Positions 36,864-46,448 of a stretch of DNA of 64,000 nucleotides are shown one piece after another; position 1 is the first letter of the stretch; each line of letters begins with the position of its first letter. Position numbers and translations under genes: made by a program. The notes under the pieces were generated by a model. The model worked only from the letters and a program-made list of their open reading frames with translations. It made no database searches and was not told the origin of the DNA. The stretch is taken from assembly GCF_000706765.1 (NCBI RefSeq), contig NZ_CP006018.1, positions 868,001-932,000 on the forward strand, in the 5' to 3' direction. This DNA is from Bifidobacterium [indicum] DSM 20214 = LMG 11587 (lineage in GTDB: Bacteria > Actinomycetota > Actinomycetes > Actinomycetales > Bifidobacteriaceae).

Positions 36864-39188
36864 TTACCGTTGTGACGACGACAGTTCTTCCCTGACCAGC
36901 TTGGCCGCAGCGACCATATGTTCCAGACTGGGCCAGGTCTCTTCATTGCCTCGGGTCTTGAGCCCGCAGTCGGGATTGATCCAGACCTTTCGGGCATCCA
37001 GCTTGTCAAGGATGGCATGTATCCGCTCGACGATCTCCTCCTCGGAGGGGATGCGGGGCGAGTGAATATCATAGACACCCGGTCCTGCTTCTGTCTCGAA
37101 GTGAGCCTCCTGGATGGCATCAAGAACAGTCAGATCAGACCTGGAAGCCTCGAAGGAGATGACGTCAGCATCCATGGCGTCAATATCCTTGATGATGTCG
37201 TTGAATTCGGAGTAGCACATATGGGTGTGAATCTGGGTTGTCGGCTTTACGGCCGAATGAACCAGTCGGAAGGCGGGAACCGCCCAGTCCAGATACCCCG
37301 TGTGCCAGTCGGAGCGCCTCAGGGGCAGTTTTTCGCGAAGCGCGGCCTCGTCTATCTGGATGACCTTGATACCCGCAGCCTCCAGGTCAAGCACCTCGTC
37401 GCGGATGGCCAGGGCCAGTTGCCGCGTCTGCTCCTCATGGGTGATGTCCTCACGGGGCCAGGACCAGTTCAATATCGTGACGGGCCCCGTCAGCATGCCC
37501 TTGACCACGTGCTTGGTACGTGACTGGGCATAGGAACTCCACCGTACGGTGATGGGCCTGGCGCGGGAGACGTCACCCCATACTATGGGGGGCTTGACGC
37601 AACGCGTACCATACGACTGCACCCAGGCGTTCTTGGTGAAGAGGTATCCATTCAGGTTCTGCCCGAAGTACTCGACCATGTCATTGCGCTCGAACTCGCC
37701 ATGCACCAGGACATCCAGGCCGATCCGCTCCTGGTGGTCGATGACCTGGTCGATCTGCGAGGCGATGAACCCGTCGTACTCCTCCTGGCTGATTTCCTTT
37801 TTGCGCAGTCTGGCGCGGTAAGACCTCACCTCGGCGGTCTGGGGGAAGGATCCGATTGTCGTGGTCGGCAGATCAGGGAGACCGAGTTCTTCGGCCTGAA
37901 TCCGCTGACGCTCCGCCCGGGCAGGTTGACGGACAAAGTCCTGCTCGTCCAGGGCATCAAGGCGGTTGGAGACCGCCTGGTCCCTCTCCACCCTGGTACC
38001 GTCGAAGAGGCGCTGGTTATCGGCCAGAACGCGGGAATCCTTCTTTTCTTCGTCATCGACTGCCGCAAGGATGGCCAGGTCATGCAGCTCATCCAGCTTC
38101 TCCACGGCAAAGGCGAAATGGGGACGGACCGTCTTGGCGTCTAGCCCCTCCTCATTCCTTACCGTAAAGGGAACATGCAGGAGGGATGAGGCGGTGGAGA
38201 CGACCACATCCGAAGTGACCTGACGGACCGCATCGAGGATACCCAGACTGACCGCATAGTTGTTTCGCCAGATGTTGCGCCCGTTGACCAGACCGGCGAA
38301 GACAGTGGTCCCCTGCTTGACCCCGTGCTCCTTAAGAGCCGCCAGATTTTCGTCACGTCCCTCGACCAGGTCCAGACCGATACCGTCGAATCCCAGCTCA
38401 TTGATACAGGCCAGACAGTCCCCCACATGGCCGAAGTATGTCTGCAGAAGTATCCTGACATACCCTTCGCCGCCTTGCCTGGCAGGAAGAATGGCCCGGT
38501 ACAGGTTTCGGAAGAGGTCCAGGTCGCCGTCCTCCTTGTCAAGAACCAGGTAGGGCTCATCAAGCTGAACCCAGTCGGCGCCAAGGTCGGCAAAACGACG
38601 GATGATGTCGGCATAGGCCTTGGACAAGGCCGATACTAGATCCTGTCCAGGTTCGATTCTCTCCCCCTCGGGACCACGTGCCAGCTTGAGGAAGGTGTAG
38701 GGACCGATCACCACAGGCTTCGTGGCGATCCCCTGGTCCTTCGCCTCTTGATATTCGTCGAACGGCTTCGAACCCGCAAGCTCCACATGCGTATCGGCAT
38801 CGATTTCAGGAACCAGGTAATGGTAGTTGGTCGTAAACCACTTTTTCATGGGCAGGGCGGTCACATCGCCTTGATCACCCTGATAGCCACGGCCCATGGC
38901 AAAGAGCGTATCCTCAGGGCCAAGACCCAGAGCGGCGTAACGGCGGGGCACCACATTGAGCAGGATGGCTGTGTCCAGCATCTGGTCGTAGTAACTGAAG
39001 TCATTGCTGGGAATCAGGTCTATGCCTGCTTCCTTCTGAAGATTCCAGTGCTCGGAACGCAGTGAACGGGCCGTTTCCCTGACACTGTCCAGGTCCAGCT
39101 TTCCCTTCCAGTAGCCCTCGATGGCCTTCTTGAGCTCCCGCTGTGCTCCGATGCGCGGGAAACCGATCACGGATGTGCTGGTTGACAT
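36864..39188 (-). CDS. metE: Cobalamin-independent methionine synthase
   Basis: Transfers methyl from 5-methyl-THF-glutamate to homocysteine. Full-length at 774 residues. The N-terminal domain opens with [23 protein letters not shown]. The C-terminal catalytic barrel shows [35 protein letters not shown], and the zinc ligands HMC ([10 protein letters not shown]), Glu and Cys ([15 protein letters not shown]). GGGAGG precedes the ATG. A promoter region with two palindromic octamers lies upstream, and metF follows. Confidence 0.97.
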   Translation of the reverse strand: MSTSTSVIGFPRIGAQRELKKAIEGYWKGKLDLDSVRETARSLRSEHWNLQKEAGIDLIPSNDFSYYDQMLDTAILLNVVPRRYAALGLGPEDTLFAMGRGYQGDQGDVTALPMKKWFTTNYHYLVPEIDADTHVELAGSKPFDEYQEAKDQGIATKPVVIGPYTFLKLARGPEGERIEPGQDLVSALSKAYADIIRRFADLGADWVQLDEPYLVLDKEDGDLDLFRNLYRAILPARQGGEGYVRILLQTYFGHVGDCLACINELGFDGIGLDLVEGRDENLAALKEHGVKQGTTVFAGLVNGRNIWRNNYAVSLGILDAVRQVTSDVVVSTASSLLHVPFTVRNEEGLDAKTVRPHFAFAVEKLDELHDLAILAAVDDEEKKDSRVLADNQRLFDGTRVERDQAVSNRLDALDEQDFVRQPARAERQRIQAEELGLPDLPTTTIGSFPQTAEVRSYRARLRKKEISQEEYDGFIASQIDQVIDHQERIGLDVLVHGEFERNDMVEYFGQNLNGYLFTKNAWVQSYGTRCVKPPIVWGDVSRARPITVRWSSYAQSRTKHVVKGMLTGPVTILNWSWPREDITHEEQTRQLALAIRDEVLDLEAAGIKVIQIDEAALREKLPLRRSDWHTGYLDWAVPAFRLVHSAVKPTTQIHTHMCYSEFNDIIKDIDAMDADVISFEASRSDLTVLDAIQEAHFETEAGPGVYDIHSPRIPSEEEIVERIHAILDKLDARKVWINPDCGLKTRGNEETWPSLEHMVAAAKLVREELSSSQR

Positions 39189-39270
39189 GAAACCTCCCCA
39201 TTGGTGGTGATATCTCAGGTCAGGTTAACAGCGCCGGTCAGGACCAGGTAATCGGTGGGGGTAAGGTGTC

Positions 39271-39300
39271 GTTATAAATTCAATTGATACCCATTCGAAT
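39271..39300 (-). promoter_or_regulatory. metE promoter with two palindromic octamers
   Basis: On the minus strand TTCGAA (39299-39294) and TATAAC (39276-39271) are 17 bp apart, 83 bp before the metE ATG. ATTCGAAT (39293-39300) covers the -35 and TCAATTGA (39280-39287) the spacer. The overlap suggests repressor sites; no regulator is assigned. Confidence 0.4.
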
Positions 39301-39336
39301 CACTTACGGGAGAGCGATTCAGCAGGTCTCGGCGGG

Positions 39337-39897
39337 CTAATTCGAGAAGTCGTGCGGTTCCAGAATCCCCAGAAGACGGGCAGTGTGGGTCTGCCACTCC
39401 TTGAAGGGCTTCTCGGAGCCGAAGATGACCAGGTTGGCCGGAGAGAGGCCGAGATTCAGAAGGTCGAGCAGATCCGGGTCGGACTCGGGCTTGGCCAGCC
39501 ACTGGCTGCAAATCGACATGATGGGTTCATGGCCTATGACCATGAGTCTGTGTTGCTTGGGCTTGGTCTCGGCCAGCTGGTCGAAAACAGCCTGCATTCC
39601 CGACTCGTAGAGGTCCTCGCGGTAGTCCACCTCGGGGCCATCACCAAATGGTTTGAGCATCCTGTCCAGGGTCTGGCGGGCGCGACGGGCACCTGAACAG
39701 ACGATTCTGTCGGGGACCAGGTCGAATTTGACCAGTCCCTTACCCACCTTTCTGGCCTGCTTGAGTCCCTTCTCGGTCAGCTGCCGGTTCCTGTCCCCCT
39801 CAGGAGCTTCGGCTTCGGTCTTGGCATGGCGCATCAACATCAACGTATAGGTGCACTTGCCAGCATGTTTGGCGATCTTCTTGATATTGACACCCAT
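39337..39897 (-). CDS. SixA-like phosphohistidine phosphatase (histidine phosphatase superfamily)
   Basis: A compact enzyme of 186 residues with the catalytic RHA motif in TLMLMRHAKTEA, the arginine-rich region IVCSGARRARQT, and the second histidine in MVIGHEP. It has the length and spacing of SixA proteins, which remove phosphate from phosphohistidine on phosphotransfer proteins. A polar, basic N-terminus of about 15 residues precedes the fold. GAGAGGAC lies before the ATG. It stands alone between trmI and metE; its substrate cannot be told from the context. Confidence 0.85.
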   Translation of the reverse strand: MGVNIKKIAKHAGKCTYTLMLMRHAKTEAEAPEGDRNRQLTEKGLKQARKVGKGLVKFDLVPDRIVCSGARRARQTLDRMLKPFGDGPEVDYREDLYESGMQAVFDQLAETKPKQHRLMVIGHEPIMSICSQWLAKPESDPDLLDLLNLGLSPANLVIFGSEKPFKEWQTHTARLLGILEPHDFSN

Positions 39898-39969
39898 TCC
39901 GAGTCCTCTCTTCGAAGGGTCGACAACTCCGCAAGAAAGCCGACCTGTCCATTATGACAGATTCGACCC

Positions 39970-41094
39970 CTACGAGTCGGACCTTTCCTCTGTTGGGCCC
40001 GGATACTGGTCCATGGTGCCGATTTCCTTGTCCAGATCACGAAGGACCTTGCGCAGTTTCCTGTCGGAGATATCCCGCAGCTCCAGGGAATCCAGATCCT
40101 GGTCGTCCTTTCGTGTTTCCTGCACCTGGTCGATGTCGGTCGTGTAGTCCTTGGTGGCCCGGATTTTCTTCTGAAGAGCCGTCTGACCAGGGGCCATGGC
40201 CCGGGCTACCACCAGGAAGCCGGTGTGCCCGATCATCTGATGTTCCGGTCGGACCGCCAACCCATCGGCCTTCCAGGATCGCTCCATCGTTTCCTGAATC
40301 TCGGGCTCAGTCCAATGCCCGCTCCTGCGTAACGACTCGACCATTCGACTCATCTGGGTGGTCGTCGTGATGTAGGCCGTCAGCACACCTCCGGGTGCCA
40401 GTACCCGATAAGCGGCATCCAGCCTGTTCCATGGGTCCAGCATGTCCAGGACGATTCTGTCGAAGTAGCCTTCGTCCAGGCCAGCCGCCCTGGTGTCGAA
40501 ATCACCGACCAGGAGATTCCACCAGGCGGGGCGGTTCCCGTAGTAGACCGTGGCGTTGCCCATCGCCACCCGAGCGAACTCGGGCCGCATCTCGATGGTG
40601 GTGAGGGACCCATCCGGCCCTACGGCATCAAGCAGGCCGAGGCTCATGGCACCGGATCCGGCTCCCGATTCCAGGACGCGCATACCATGCCTGACATCAC
40701 CCAGGGAAATGACCTGGGCGATGTCCTTGGGGTACATGATCTGGGCCCCGCGTGGCATGGAGAGGATGAAGTCCTCCAACCTGGGGCGCATGACCGTATA
40801 CTGCCACCCGCCGATGGCCCGCGCCGACTTCCACGGCTTGGCACGGTCACGCTCGGCCGGTGCACTCCCGCTCGTGTCTGCATCGTCTCCGACATGACGG
40901 TCATGCCAGGCGCTGGCGGAAATGGAGGTGACGACCGATCCTTCGGGAAGACCAACCATGTCGTCATGGGGCAGAAACCCTCTATCGGTCTGTGTAACCC
41001 CGTTCGGCGAAAGCATGACGGTAAGCAACCGGCCCTTTTTGTCTGTCAGTTGCACTCGCTCGCCATAGGTCAGCGGACCGCGTCGTACACCCAT
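39970..41094 (-). CDS. trmI: tRNA (adenine-58-N1)-methyltransferase
   Basis: Methylates A58 in the T-loop of tRNAs as a tetramer. N-terminal beta domain (RRGPLTYGERVQLTDKKGR), then IMYPKDIAQVISLGDVRHGMRVLESGAGSGAMSLGLLDAVGPDGSLTTIEMRPEFA with the SAM-binding glycines, and VLDMLDPW, which fits the catalytic Asp-Pro-Trp. At 374 residues it is about 90 longer than M. tuberculosis Rv2118c: a polar insert near residues 60-95 and a charged C-terminal tail make up the difference. Its start overlaps the stop of the exporter gene by one base. Confidence 0.94.
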   Translation of the reverse strand: MGVRRGPLTYGERVQLTDKKGRLLTVMLSPNGVTQTDRGFLPHDDMVGLPEGSVVTSISASAWHDRHVGDDADTSGSAPAERDRAKPWKSARAIGGWQYTVMRPRLEDFILSMPRGAQIMYPKDIAQVISLGDVRHGMRVLESGAGSGAMSLGLLDAVGPDGSLTTIEMRPEFARVAMGNATVYYGNRPAWWNLLVGDFDTRAAGLDEGYFDRIVLDMLDPWNRLDAAYRVLAPGGVLTAYITTTTQMSRMVESLRRSGHWTEPEIQETMERSWKADGLAVRPEHQMIGHTGFLVVARAMAPGQTALQKKIRATKDYTTDIDQVQETRKDDQDLDSLELRDISDRKLRKVLRDLDKEIGTMDQYPGPTEERSDS

Positions 41095-43049
41095 CAGGAT
41101 TCCTCGTTCCCCTCTGTGAACTGCGAGTTGTAGAGAGAGGCATAGGCTCCGCCCCTCTCCAGGAGTTGGGCATGTGTGCCCTGTTCGACGACCGACCCGT
41201 GGTTGACCACCAGGATCAGGTCGGCATCACGGATTGTCGAAAGCCGGTGGGCAATGACAAAGCTGGTCCTGCCAGCGCGGAGGGTGTTCATGGCCTGCTG
41301 CACCAGAAGTTCCGTTCTGGTATCGACCGAAGAGGTGGCTTCATCCAGGATCAGGATATCGGGGTCGGACAGGAAGGCACGGCAGATGGTCATCAACTGG
41401 CGCTCCCCCTGGCTGAGTTCACTGCTGTCCTCAGTCAGGACTGTGTTGTAGCCATCCGGCAGCTTCCTGATGAACTCGTCGACATGGGTGGCCTTGGCTC
41501 CCTCGATCATCTGCACATCAGGGATGGTCGTTCCCTCATTCAGACCGTAAAGAAGGTTGTCGCGAACCGTTCCATCGAACAGCCAGGTGTCTTGGAGGAC
41601 CATGCCGAAGTGGCTTCGCAGCTCTTTGCGGCTGACCTTGGAGATATCCACCCCATCGATCGTGATGCTCCCGCTTTGAATATCGTAGAAACGCATCAGG
41701 AGGTTGACCAGGGTGGTCTTGCCGGCACCAGTCGGCCCCACGATGGCGATGGTCTGGCCGGGCTTGGCCTCGATGGTCAGGTCCGTAATCAGTGGTTCTT
41801 CCGGTTTGTACGAGAAGCGGACGTGATCAAAACGGACCAGCCCATCAATGTGTCCACTGCCATCCTTGCCCAGGTAATCGGGGCGATCCGGGTCGGGACG
41901 CTCCTCAGGCTCATCAAGGAATTCGAACACCCTCTTGCAGGAGGCGAGGGCGGATTGGAGCATGGTACCCATGGAGGCCAGCTGGCCGATGGGCTGTGAA
42001 GCCTGACGCGTGTACTGGGTGAATGCCTGGAGGCCACCGAGCGTCATGGTTCCGCTCAGCACGTGAACCCCTCCGACGATCACCACCACCACGAAGCTCA
42101 GGTTTCCGAAGAAGGTCGACATGGGCGTGACCAGGGCCGAGAAGAAGGACGCCTTGAATGAGGCCTGATAGAGTTCTCGGTTCTTCTCCTCGAACTCCGC
42201 CTCAGCCGCTTCCTGGTGGCCGAAGGCCCTGACCACCATGTGGCCTGAGAACATCTCCTCCACATGGCTGTTGACATGGCCGGTCTGTATCCACTGCCGG
42301 GTGAACTGGGGCTGGGTCTTCTTGAGGATGATGCCAGCGCACAGGGCCATGACCGGGATGATGACGAAGGCAATGAGCGTCAGAAGGGGCGATATGGTCA
42401 GCATCATGATGAAGGCACCGATGAGCGAAAAGACCGAGAAGAGCAGTTCGCCAAGAATCTCCTGAAGATTGCCCGAGATGTTGTCGATATCGTTCGTCGT
42501 TCGGCTCATGACCTCGCCACGCGGTGTCCGGTCGAAGTACTCCAGAGGCAGACGGTCCATCTTTTCCTCGATCTGCCGACGCATGGTGTAGACCGCATCG
42601 GAGACCAGCCTGGTCATCAGGAAGTTCTGGACCAGACGCACCAGGATGGAGACCACATAGACGCAGGTGACGAAAATCAGGATGGCGGCGAGGCGATTCC
42701 AGTCAATCCCCACACCGACCTGAACATCCATGGATGCGATCATCTGCGCGAACTTGTCCTCTCCCCTGCTTTCCAGGTGGGAGACGACAACCTCCTTGGG
42801 CGTTCCGGGCTTGACACCCATCTTGACCAGCATCGTTCCCAAAACACCTTCAAAAAGGACGTTGGTGGCCTGGCCCATGATCTTGGGACCGATGGCGATC
42901 AAAGCCACGGCGGCCATACCGGCAAGAATCATGAGGACGGCTCTCCAGGGGCTGGCCAGGAGATAACGCACCAGACGCGAAACAGTATGTCTCCGCTCGC
43001 CTTTCGGCAGTACGGGGGCCTGTGACATCTCGATCTCCGACGTCATCAC
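41094..43049 (-). CDS. ABC exporter half-transporter with canonical catalytic Glu
   Basis: Second subunit of a heterodimeric type IV (B-family) exporter. Six membrane helices (residues about 30-340) are followed by one cassette: GPTGAGKTTLVNLL, LSQGERQLMTICRAFL, Walker B ILILDEATSSVD with the catalytic Glu, and FVIAHRLST with the switch His. The signature reads LSQGE instead of LSGGQ, so the site it forms with the partner's Walker A/B is degenerate. The 651 residues include a loop of about 60 residues between the first helices. It overlaps the partner gene by 4 bp. It may export drugs, lipids or peptides. Confidence 0.9.
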   Translation of the reverse strand: MMTSEIEMSQAPVLPKGERRHTVSRLVRYLLASPWRAVLMILAGMAAVALIAIGPKIMGQATNVLFEGVLGTMLVKMGVKPGTPKEVVVSHLESRGEDKFAQMIASMDVQVGVGIDWNRLAAILIFVTCVYVVSILVRLVQNFLMTRLVSDAVYTMRRQIEEKMDRLPLEYFDRTPRGEVMSRTTNDIDNISGNLQEILGELLFSVFSLIGAFIMMLTISPLLTLIAFVIIPVMALCAGIILKKTQPQFTRQWIQTGHVNSHVEEMFSGHMVVRAFGHQEAAEAEFEEKNRELYQASFKASFFSALVTPMSTFFGNLSFVVVVIVGGVHVLSGTMTLGGLQAFTQYTRQASQPIGQLASMGTMLQSALASCKRVFEFLDEPEERPDPDRPDYLGKDGSGHIDGLVRFDHVRFSYKPEEPLITDLTIEAKPGQTIAIVGPTGAGKTTLVNLLMRFYDIQSGSITIDGVDISKVSRKELRSHFGMVLQDTWLFDGTVRDNLLYGLNEGTTIPDVQMIEGAKATHVDEFIRKLPDGYNTVLTEDSSELSQGERQLMTICRAFLSDPDILILDEATSSVDTRTELLVQQAMNTLRAGRTSFVIAHRLSTIRDADLILVVNHGSVVEQGTHAQLLERGGAYASLYNSQFTEGNEES

Positions 43050-44809
43050 TCGGCCCTCCCTTCGTCGATGCTGAGATCCTCCACGTCCGGTCCTTGTCCT
43101 CCTTGGGATTCAACGATTTCCTGATAGGTGGCACAGGTTTTCATGAGCTGGTCATGGGTACCCGTACCGACTATCCGGCCCTGGTCAAGGACCAGGATCT
43201 GGTCGGCCGTACGGATTGAGGCAGCCCTCTGCGCCACGACAATCTGCGTGGCGTGCCGGGTCACCGGAACCAGGGCCTGGTGGAGGGCCCGGTCCGTGGT
43301 CATGTCAAGAGCGGAGAAGGAATCGTCGAAGGTGTAGATCAGAGGGTTGCGAAGAATGGCTCGGGCCATGCAGAGTCGTTGCTTCTGACCTCCTGAGTAG
43401 TTGGTGCCACCCTCGGATACGCGGGCGTCCAATCCTGCCGGGTTCTCCTTGATGAAGTCCGCAGCCTGGGCAATGTTCAGGGCCTGCCATATCTGTTCAT
43501 CACTGGCGTCGGGGTCTCCGAACAGCATATTGCTGCGGACGGTTCCGGTGAAGAGATTGGCCTTCTGGGGCACCGGTCCGAACAGGGTGGCCAACTGGTC
43601 GGGGTCGTACTCCTGCAGGTTGTGCCCGTCAACCAGAATTTCACCTTCAGTCACGTCAAACATCCTGCTGGCGAGACGAATTATGGTTGATTTGCCCGAA
43701 CCCGTCGCCCCTATGATGGCCGTAGTGGTGCCGGGCCTGGCCGAGAAGGATATGTCGCTGAGGACGGGGTCTTCTGCTCCAGGGTAGGAGAAGCCGACAT
43801 GCTTGAACTCAAGCACCCCCTTCGGGTTTTCGGGCCTGTACGGATTCTCAGGAGCCCGGATTTCACTGGTCGCTTCAAGAACCTCATTGATTCGTTTTGC
43901 CGACACGGTGGCACGAGGCAGCATGACCGACATCATTGCGGCCATCACCAGGCCCGAGAGGATGATCATCAGATACTGGATGAAGGCCTGAAGGGCACCT
44001 ATCTGCATCCCGCCCGATTCAATCCGCTTGCCACCGAACCACATGATGGCGATGTTGGAGAGGTTGAGGAAGAACCAGAGCAGGGGTACCAGCATGCTCA
44101 TCAGGCGGCCGGTCGAAATCAGAACGTCATAGACATCCTTGTTGGCCTTGTCGAATCGTTGCGCCTCGGTCTTTTCCCTGACGAATGCCCGGATGACCCT
44201 GACGCCGGAAATCTGCTCGCGAACAAGTCGGTTGACCGAGTCCAGCATATTCTGCATCCGGGTGAAGAGCGGCCCCATCTGCCGCAGCAGGAAGAAGGCG
44301 ATAACCAGAATCACCGGGATGATGACGGCAAGGGACCAGGTGAGCGGGCCGTCCTGACGCAGCGCCAGAACCAGTCCGCCAACCAGCATGACGGGTGCCT
44401 GGAGGATGATCATGAGGGTCTGCATGGTGGTCATCTGCAGTTGTTGAACATCATTGGTTGTACGGGTTATCAGGGATCCCGCAGAGAAACGCTCTATCTC
44501 GTTAAGGCTGAATCCTTCGACCGCGGAGAACAGGTCACGCCGAAGCTCATATCCCATCCTCATGGCCAGCCGGGTGGCGTAGTAGACGGCCACGATGTTG
44601 GCGATGATCTGGAGGGCCGTGACACCCATCATCTGCCAGCCGATGCGGTAAATGGCGCCCTGGTCGCCAATGGCCACGCCCTTGTCGATGATGTCCGCCT
44701 GGAGGTTGGGCAGGTAGAGGTTAAGCGCGGTCTGTGCAACTTGGAAGATAACCAGCACAAGAACCTGTATCCAGTAGGGTTTCAAGTAGCGGGTCCATAT
44801 CTTAAGCAC
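43046..44809 (-). CDS. ABC exporter half-transporter with degenerate ATP site
   Basis: First subunit of the exporter: six helices and a cassette with GATGSGKSTIIR and YSGGQKQRLCMARAIL, but Walker B reads YTFDDSFSALD, with Asp for the catalytic Glu, and the switch region VVAQRAAS has Gln for His. The partner protein keeps both residues, the usual asymmetry of BmrCD/TM287-288-type exporters. I place the start at the GTG at 44809 (587 residues), preceded by GGAAGGG, giving MLKIWTRYLKPYW. The open frame extends to 44875 from a TTG without SD. Confidence 0.9.
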   Translation of the reverse strand: MLKIWTRYLKPYWIQVLVLVIFQVAQTALNLYLPNLQADIIDKGVAIGDQGAIYRIGWQMMGVTALQIIANIVAVYYATRLAMRMGYELRRDLFSAVEGFSLNEIERFSAGSLITRTTNDVQQLQMTTMQTLMIILQAPVMLVGGLVLALRQDGPLTWSLAVIIPVILVIAFFLLRQMGPLFTRMQNMLDSVNRLVREQISGVRVIRAFVREKTEAQRFDKANKDVYDVLISTGRLMSMLVPLLWFFLNLSNIAIMWFGGKRIESGGMQIGALQAFIQYLMIILSGLVMAAMMSVMLPRATVSAKRINEVLEATSEIRAPENPYRPENPKGVLEFKHVGFSYPGAEDPVLSDISFSARPGTTTAIIGATGSGKSTIIRLASRMFDVTEGEILVDGHNLQEYDPDQLATLFGPVPQKANLFTGTVRSNMLFGDPDASDEQIWQALNIAQAADFIKENPAGLDARVSEGGTNYSGGQKQRLCMARAILRNPLIYTFDDSFSALDMTTDRALHQALVPVTRHATQIVVAQRAASIRTADQILVLDQGRIVGTGTHDQLMKTCATYQEIVESQGGQGPDVEDLSIDEGRAE

Positions 44810-44963
44810 TTCAACACCCTTCCGAGCATGCGCGTCCCCGGCGCTATCAGGACTAGAAACCGTTTTAGTGTACAACAGCAGGATGTAAGGGAGTTTTGCT
44901 TTTCCTTGAGCTGAGTTTAGGGGCGGGAATCAAGCCAGGAGGCAGGGCTGTGTCCCTCTGGTT

Positions 44964-45857
44964 TCAGACCGTTGCAGTGGCGAAGGCGCCCCAACGGCCT
45001 TCGTCATGTATCACCTTCAGGTTCAGGCCGAATAGGTCGCTCAGTCGGCCTCCTGTCAGCCCCTCCTCGACCGGCCCCTGGAATGTTATGGTGCCGGGGT
45101 CCGGATCGCCTGGGGTCTGGGCGCGGACGGAATCCGACATGGGGCGGCGCCCCATCATGGCCACCTTGTCGAAGCCCTCTGGAATCTCCTCAAGACGATG
45201 CGTGACCAGAACGACTGTCCTGTCCTTGTCCTCCTGCCCGATACGGCTCAGGGCCTTGAGAACCAGCTCACGTCCACCTAGGTCCAGACCCGTCGTTGGC
45301 TCATCAAGGATGAGCAGATCAGGATTGGCCATGAGGGCCCGGCATATCAGCACCCTTCCCCGCTCCCCCTCAGAGAGTCTGTACATCCGCTTTCCACGCA
45401 GGTAGGCGATACCGAACCGGTCCATGAGCTGCATGGCGGCATCCTCCTGACCCTGTGTGAACTCTTCACGCCACCGGCCCGTCGTATCGCTGAAGGCGGT
45501 CAGAACCACATCGTAAGGGTCTTCCTGGGGGTTGATGGTCTTGGCCAGCTCGGCCGAAGCGAGGCCTATCCTCCACCGGTAGGAAAACACGTTCACCTTG
45601 CCCAGACGATTTCCCAGGATTTCAACGGTGCCGCTTGACGGAAAACCTCGGGTGCTCATCATGGAGATGAGCGTTGATTTCCCCACGCCGTTGGGGCCGA
45701 AGAGCACCCACTTCTCACCCCGGCCTATCTCAAAGTCGACATGGTCGAGGATGATGCGTCCCTGACGCCTGTACTGGACGTCCTTGAGCCTGATGGCAGG
45801 TTCCCGGCGCTCCACGGTATCCGACCCGCGCTTTGCAGTCCCCTTGCTACCCGCCAT
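44964..45857 (-). CDS. ABC-type ATPase, lone cassette (transport partner unknown)
   Basis: Single cassette of 297 residues: FGPNGVGKSTLISMM (Walker A), LSEGERGRVLICRALM (signature with E for Q-region), [15 protein letters not shown] (Walker B) and VLVTHRLEEIP (switch His). About 25 polar residues precede the fold and about 60 follow it. There is no permease beside it; the next gene downstream is the heterodimeric exporter and upstream is a small membrane protein. It resembles actinobacterial ATPases of the ModF/YlmA-like group, which are encoded without a transporter; the function is unknown. Confidence 0.82.
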   Translation of the reverse strand: MAGSKGTAKRGSDTVERREPAIRLKDVQYRRQGRIILDHVDFEIGRGEKWVLFGPNGVGKSTLISMMSTRGFPSSGTVEILGNRLGKVNVFSYRWRIGLASAELAKTINPQEDPYDVVLTAFSDTTGRWREEFTQGQEDAAMQLMDRFGIAYLRGKRMYRLSEGERGRVLICRALMANPDLLILDEPTTGLDLGGRELVLKALSRIGQEDKDRTVVLVTHRLEEIPEGFDKVAMMGRRPMSDSVRAQTPGDPDPGTITFQGPVEEGLTGGRLSDLFGLNLKVIHDEGRWGAFATATV

Positions 45858-45905
45858 GTTCCTCCACGACCTCTCAGTAATCTCGGACCTTTGGACCTGG
45901 GTTCG

Positions 45906-46361
45906 TCACACCGCCGTACCGTAGGAGTCCAGGTTGGGGTTGTCCTTGTATGAGCCTCCAACGAAAAAGAGCAGGACGATTCCGAAACAGAAGACACCGG
46001 CCATGGTGATGGTGCCCCATAGCGGAATGGAGGGGAACCACATGCAGACCAGGAAGGCGATGCCCGAGCCGATGATCAGCATCCAGGCGAAAATGCGCAA
46101 CCACTGTCGCAGAGAGTGAGGGGCCTTGACCAGCTTGGGATTGCGATAGTTGGGGTTGCCGACCGGATTTTCATCAGGCAGTTCGGAGTGGCCCCTGGGC
46201 TTCCATTCCCCGCTTTCACCCGCTGCAAGCCTGCGGGAGCGCTCCTGGAAGGTCCTTTCATCGATCACTCCGGCCCGGCCACGATCGGCTCCCCGGTATG
46301 AGTCCTGTCCTCCCCTACGACTGCGCTTGGCCTGTGCCCTGCGTTCCGCGCGGTTGGTCAT
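45906..46361 (-). CDS. Actinobacterial two-helix membrane protein, unknown function
   Basis: The 151 residues comprise a very basic N-terminal half (MTNRAERRAQAKRSRRGG..., residues 1-80) followed by two membrane segments (WLRIFAWMLIIGSGIAFLVCMWF and WGTITMAGVFCFGIVLLFFVGG) and a short polar tail. It starts at ATG 46361 with GGAGG 6 nt upstream. It stands between gltD and the ABC ATPase gene on the same strand, 48 bp from the latter. The arginine-rich cytoplasmic tail might bind nucleic acid or lipid head groups, but nothing in the sequence shows it. Confidence 0.65.
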   Translation of the reverse strand: MTNRAERRAQAKRSRRGGQDSYRGADRGRAGVIDERTFQERSRRLAAGESGEWKPRGHSELPDENPVGNPNYRNPKLVKAPHSLRQWLRIFAWMLIIGSGIAFLVCMWFPSIPLWGTITMAGVFCFGIVLLFFVGGSYKDNPNLDSYGTAV

Positions 46362-46448
46362 CGCACGCCTCCAATAATCCGTTGCTCGTCAATGAACCGG
46401 ATGGCCGCCAGCATGTGGCGTACCATCCGGATACCGTACCAACCTATC

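Noticed and set aside
39189-39275. SAM or SAH riboswitch ahead of metE
   Set aside because: The leader is only about 75 nt and I could not draw the conserved stems of either class; only short repeats and palindromes are visible.
43799-44914. 371-codon plus-strand frame opposite the exporter gene
   Set aside because: Antisense to the membrane domain of the ABC exporter; His/Asp-rich composition is the mirror of hydrophobic codons.
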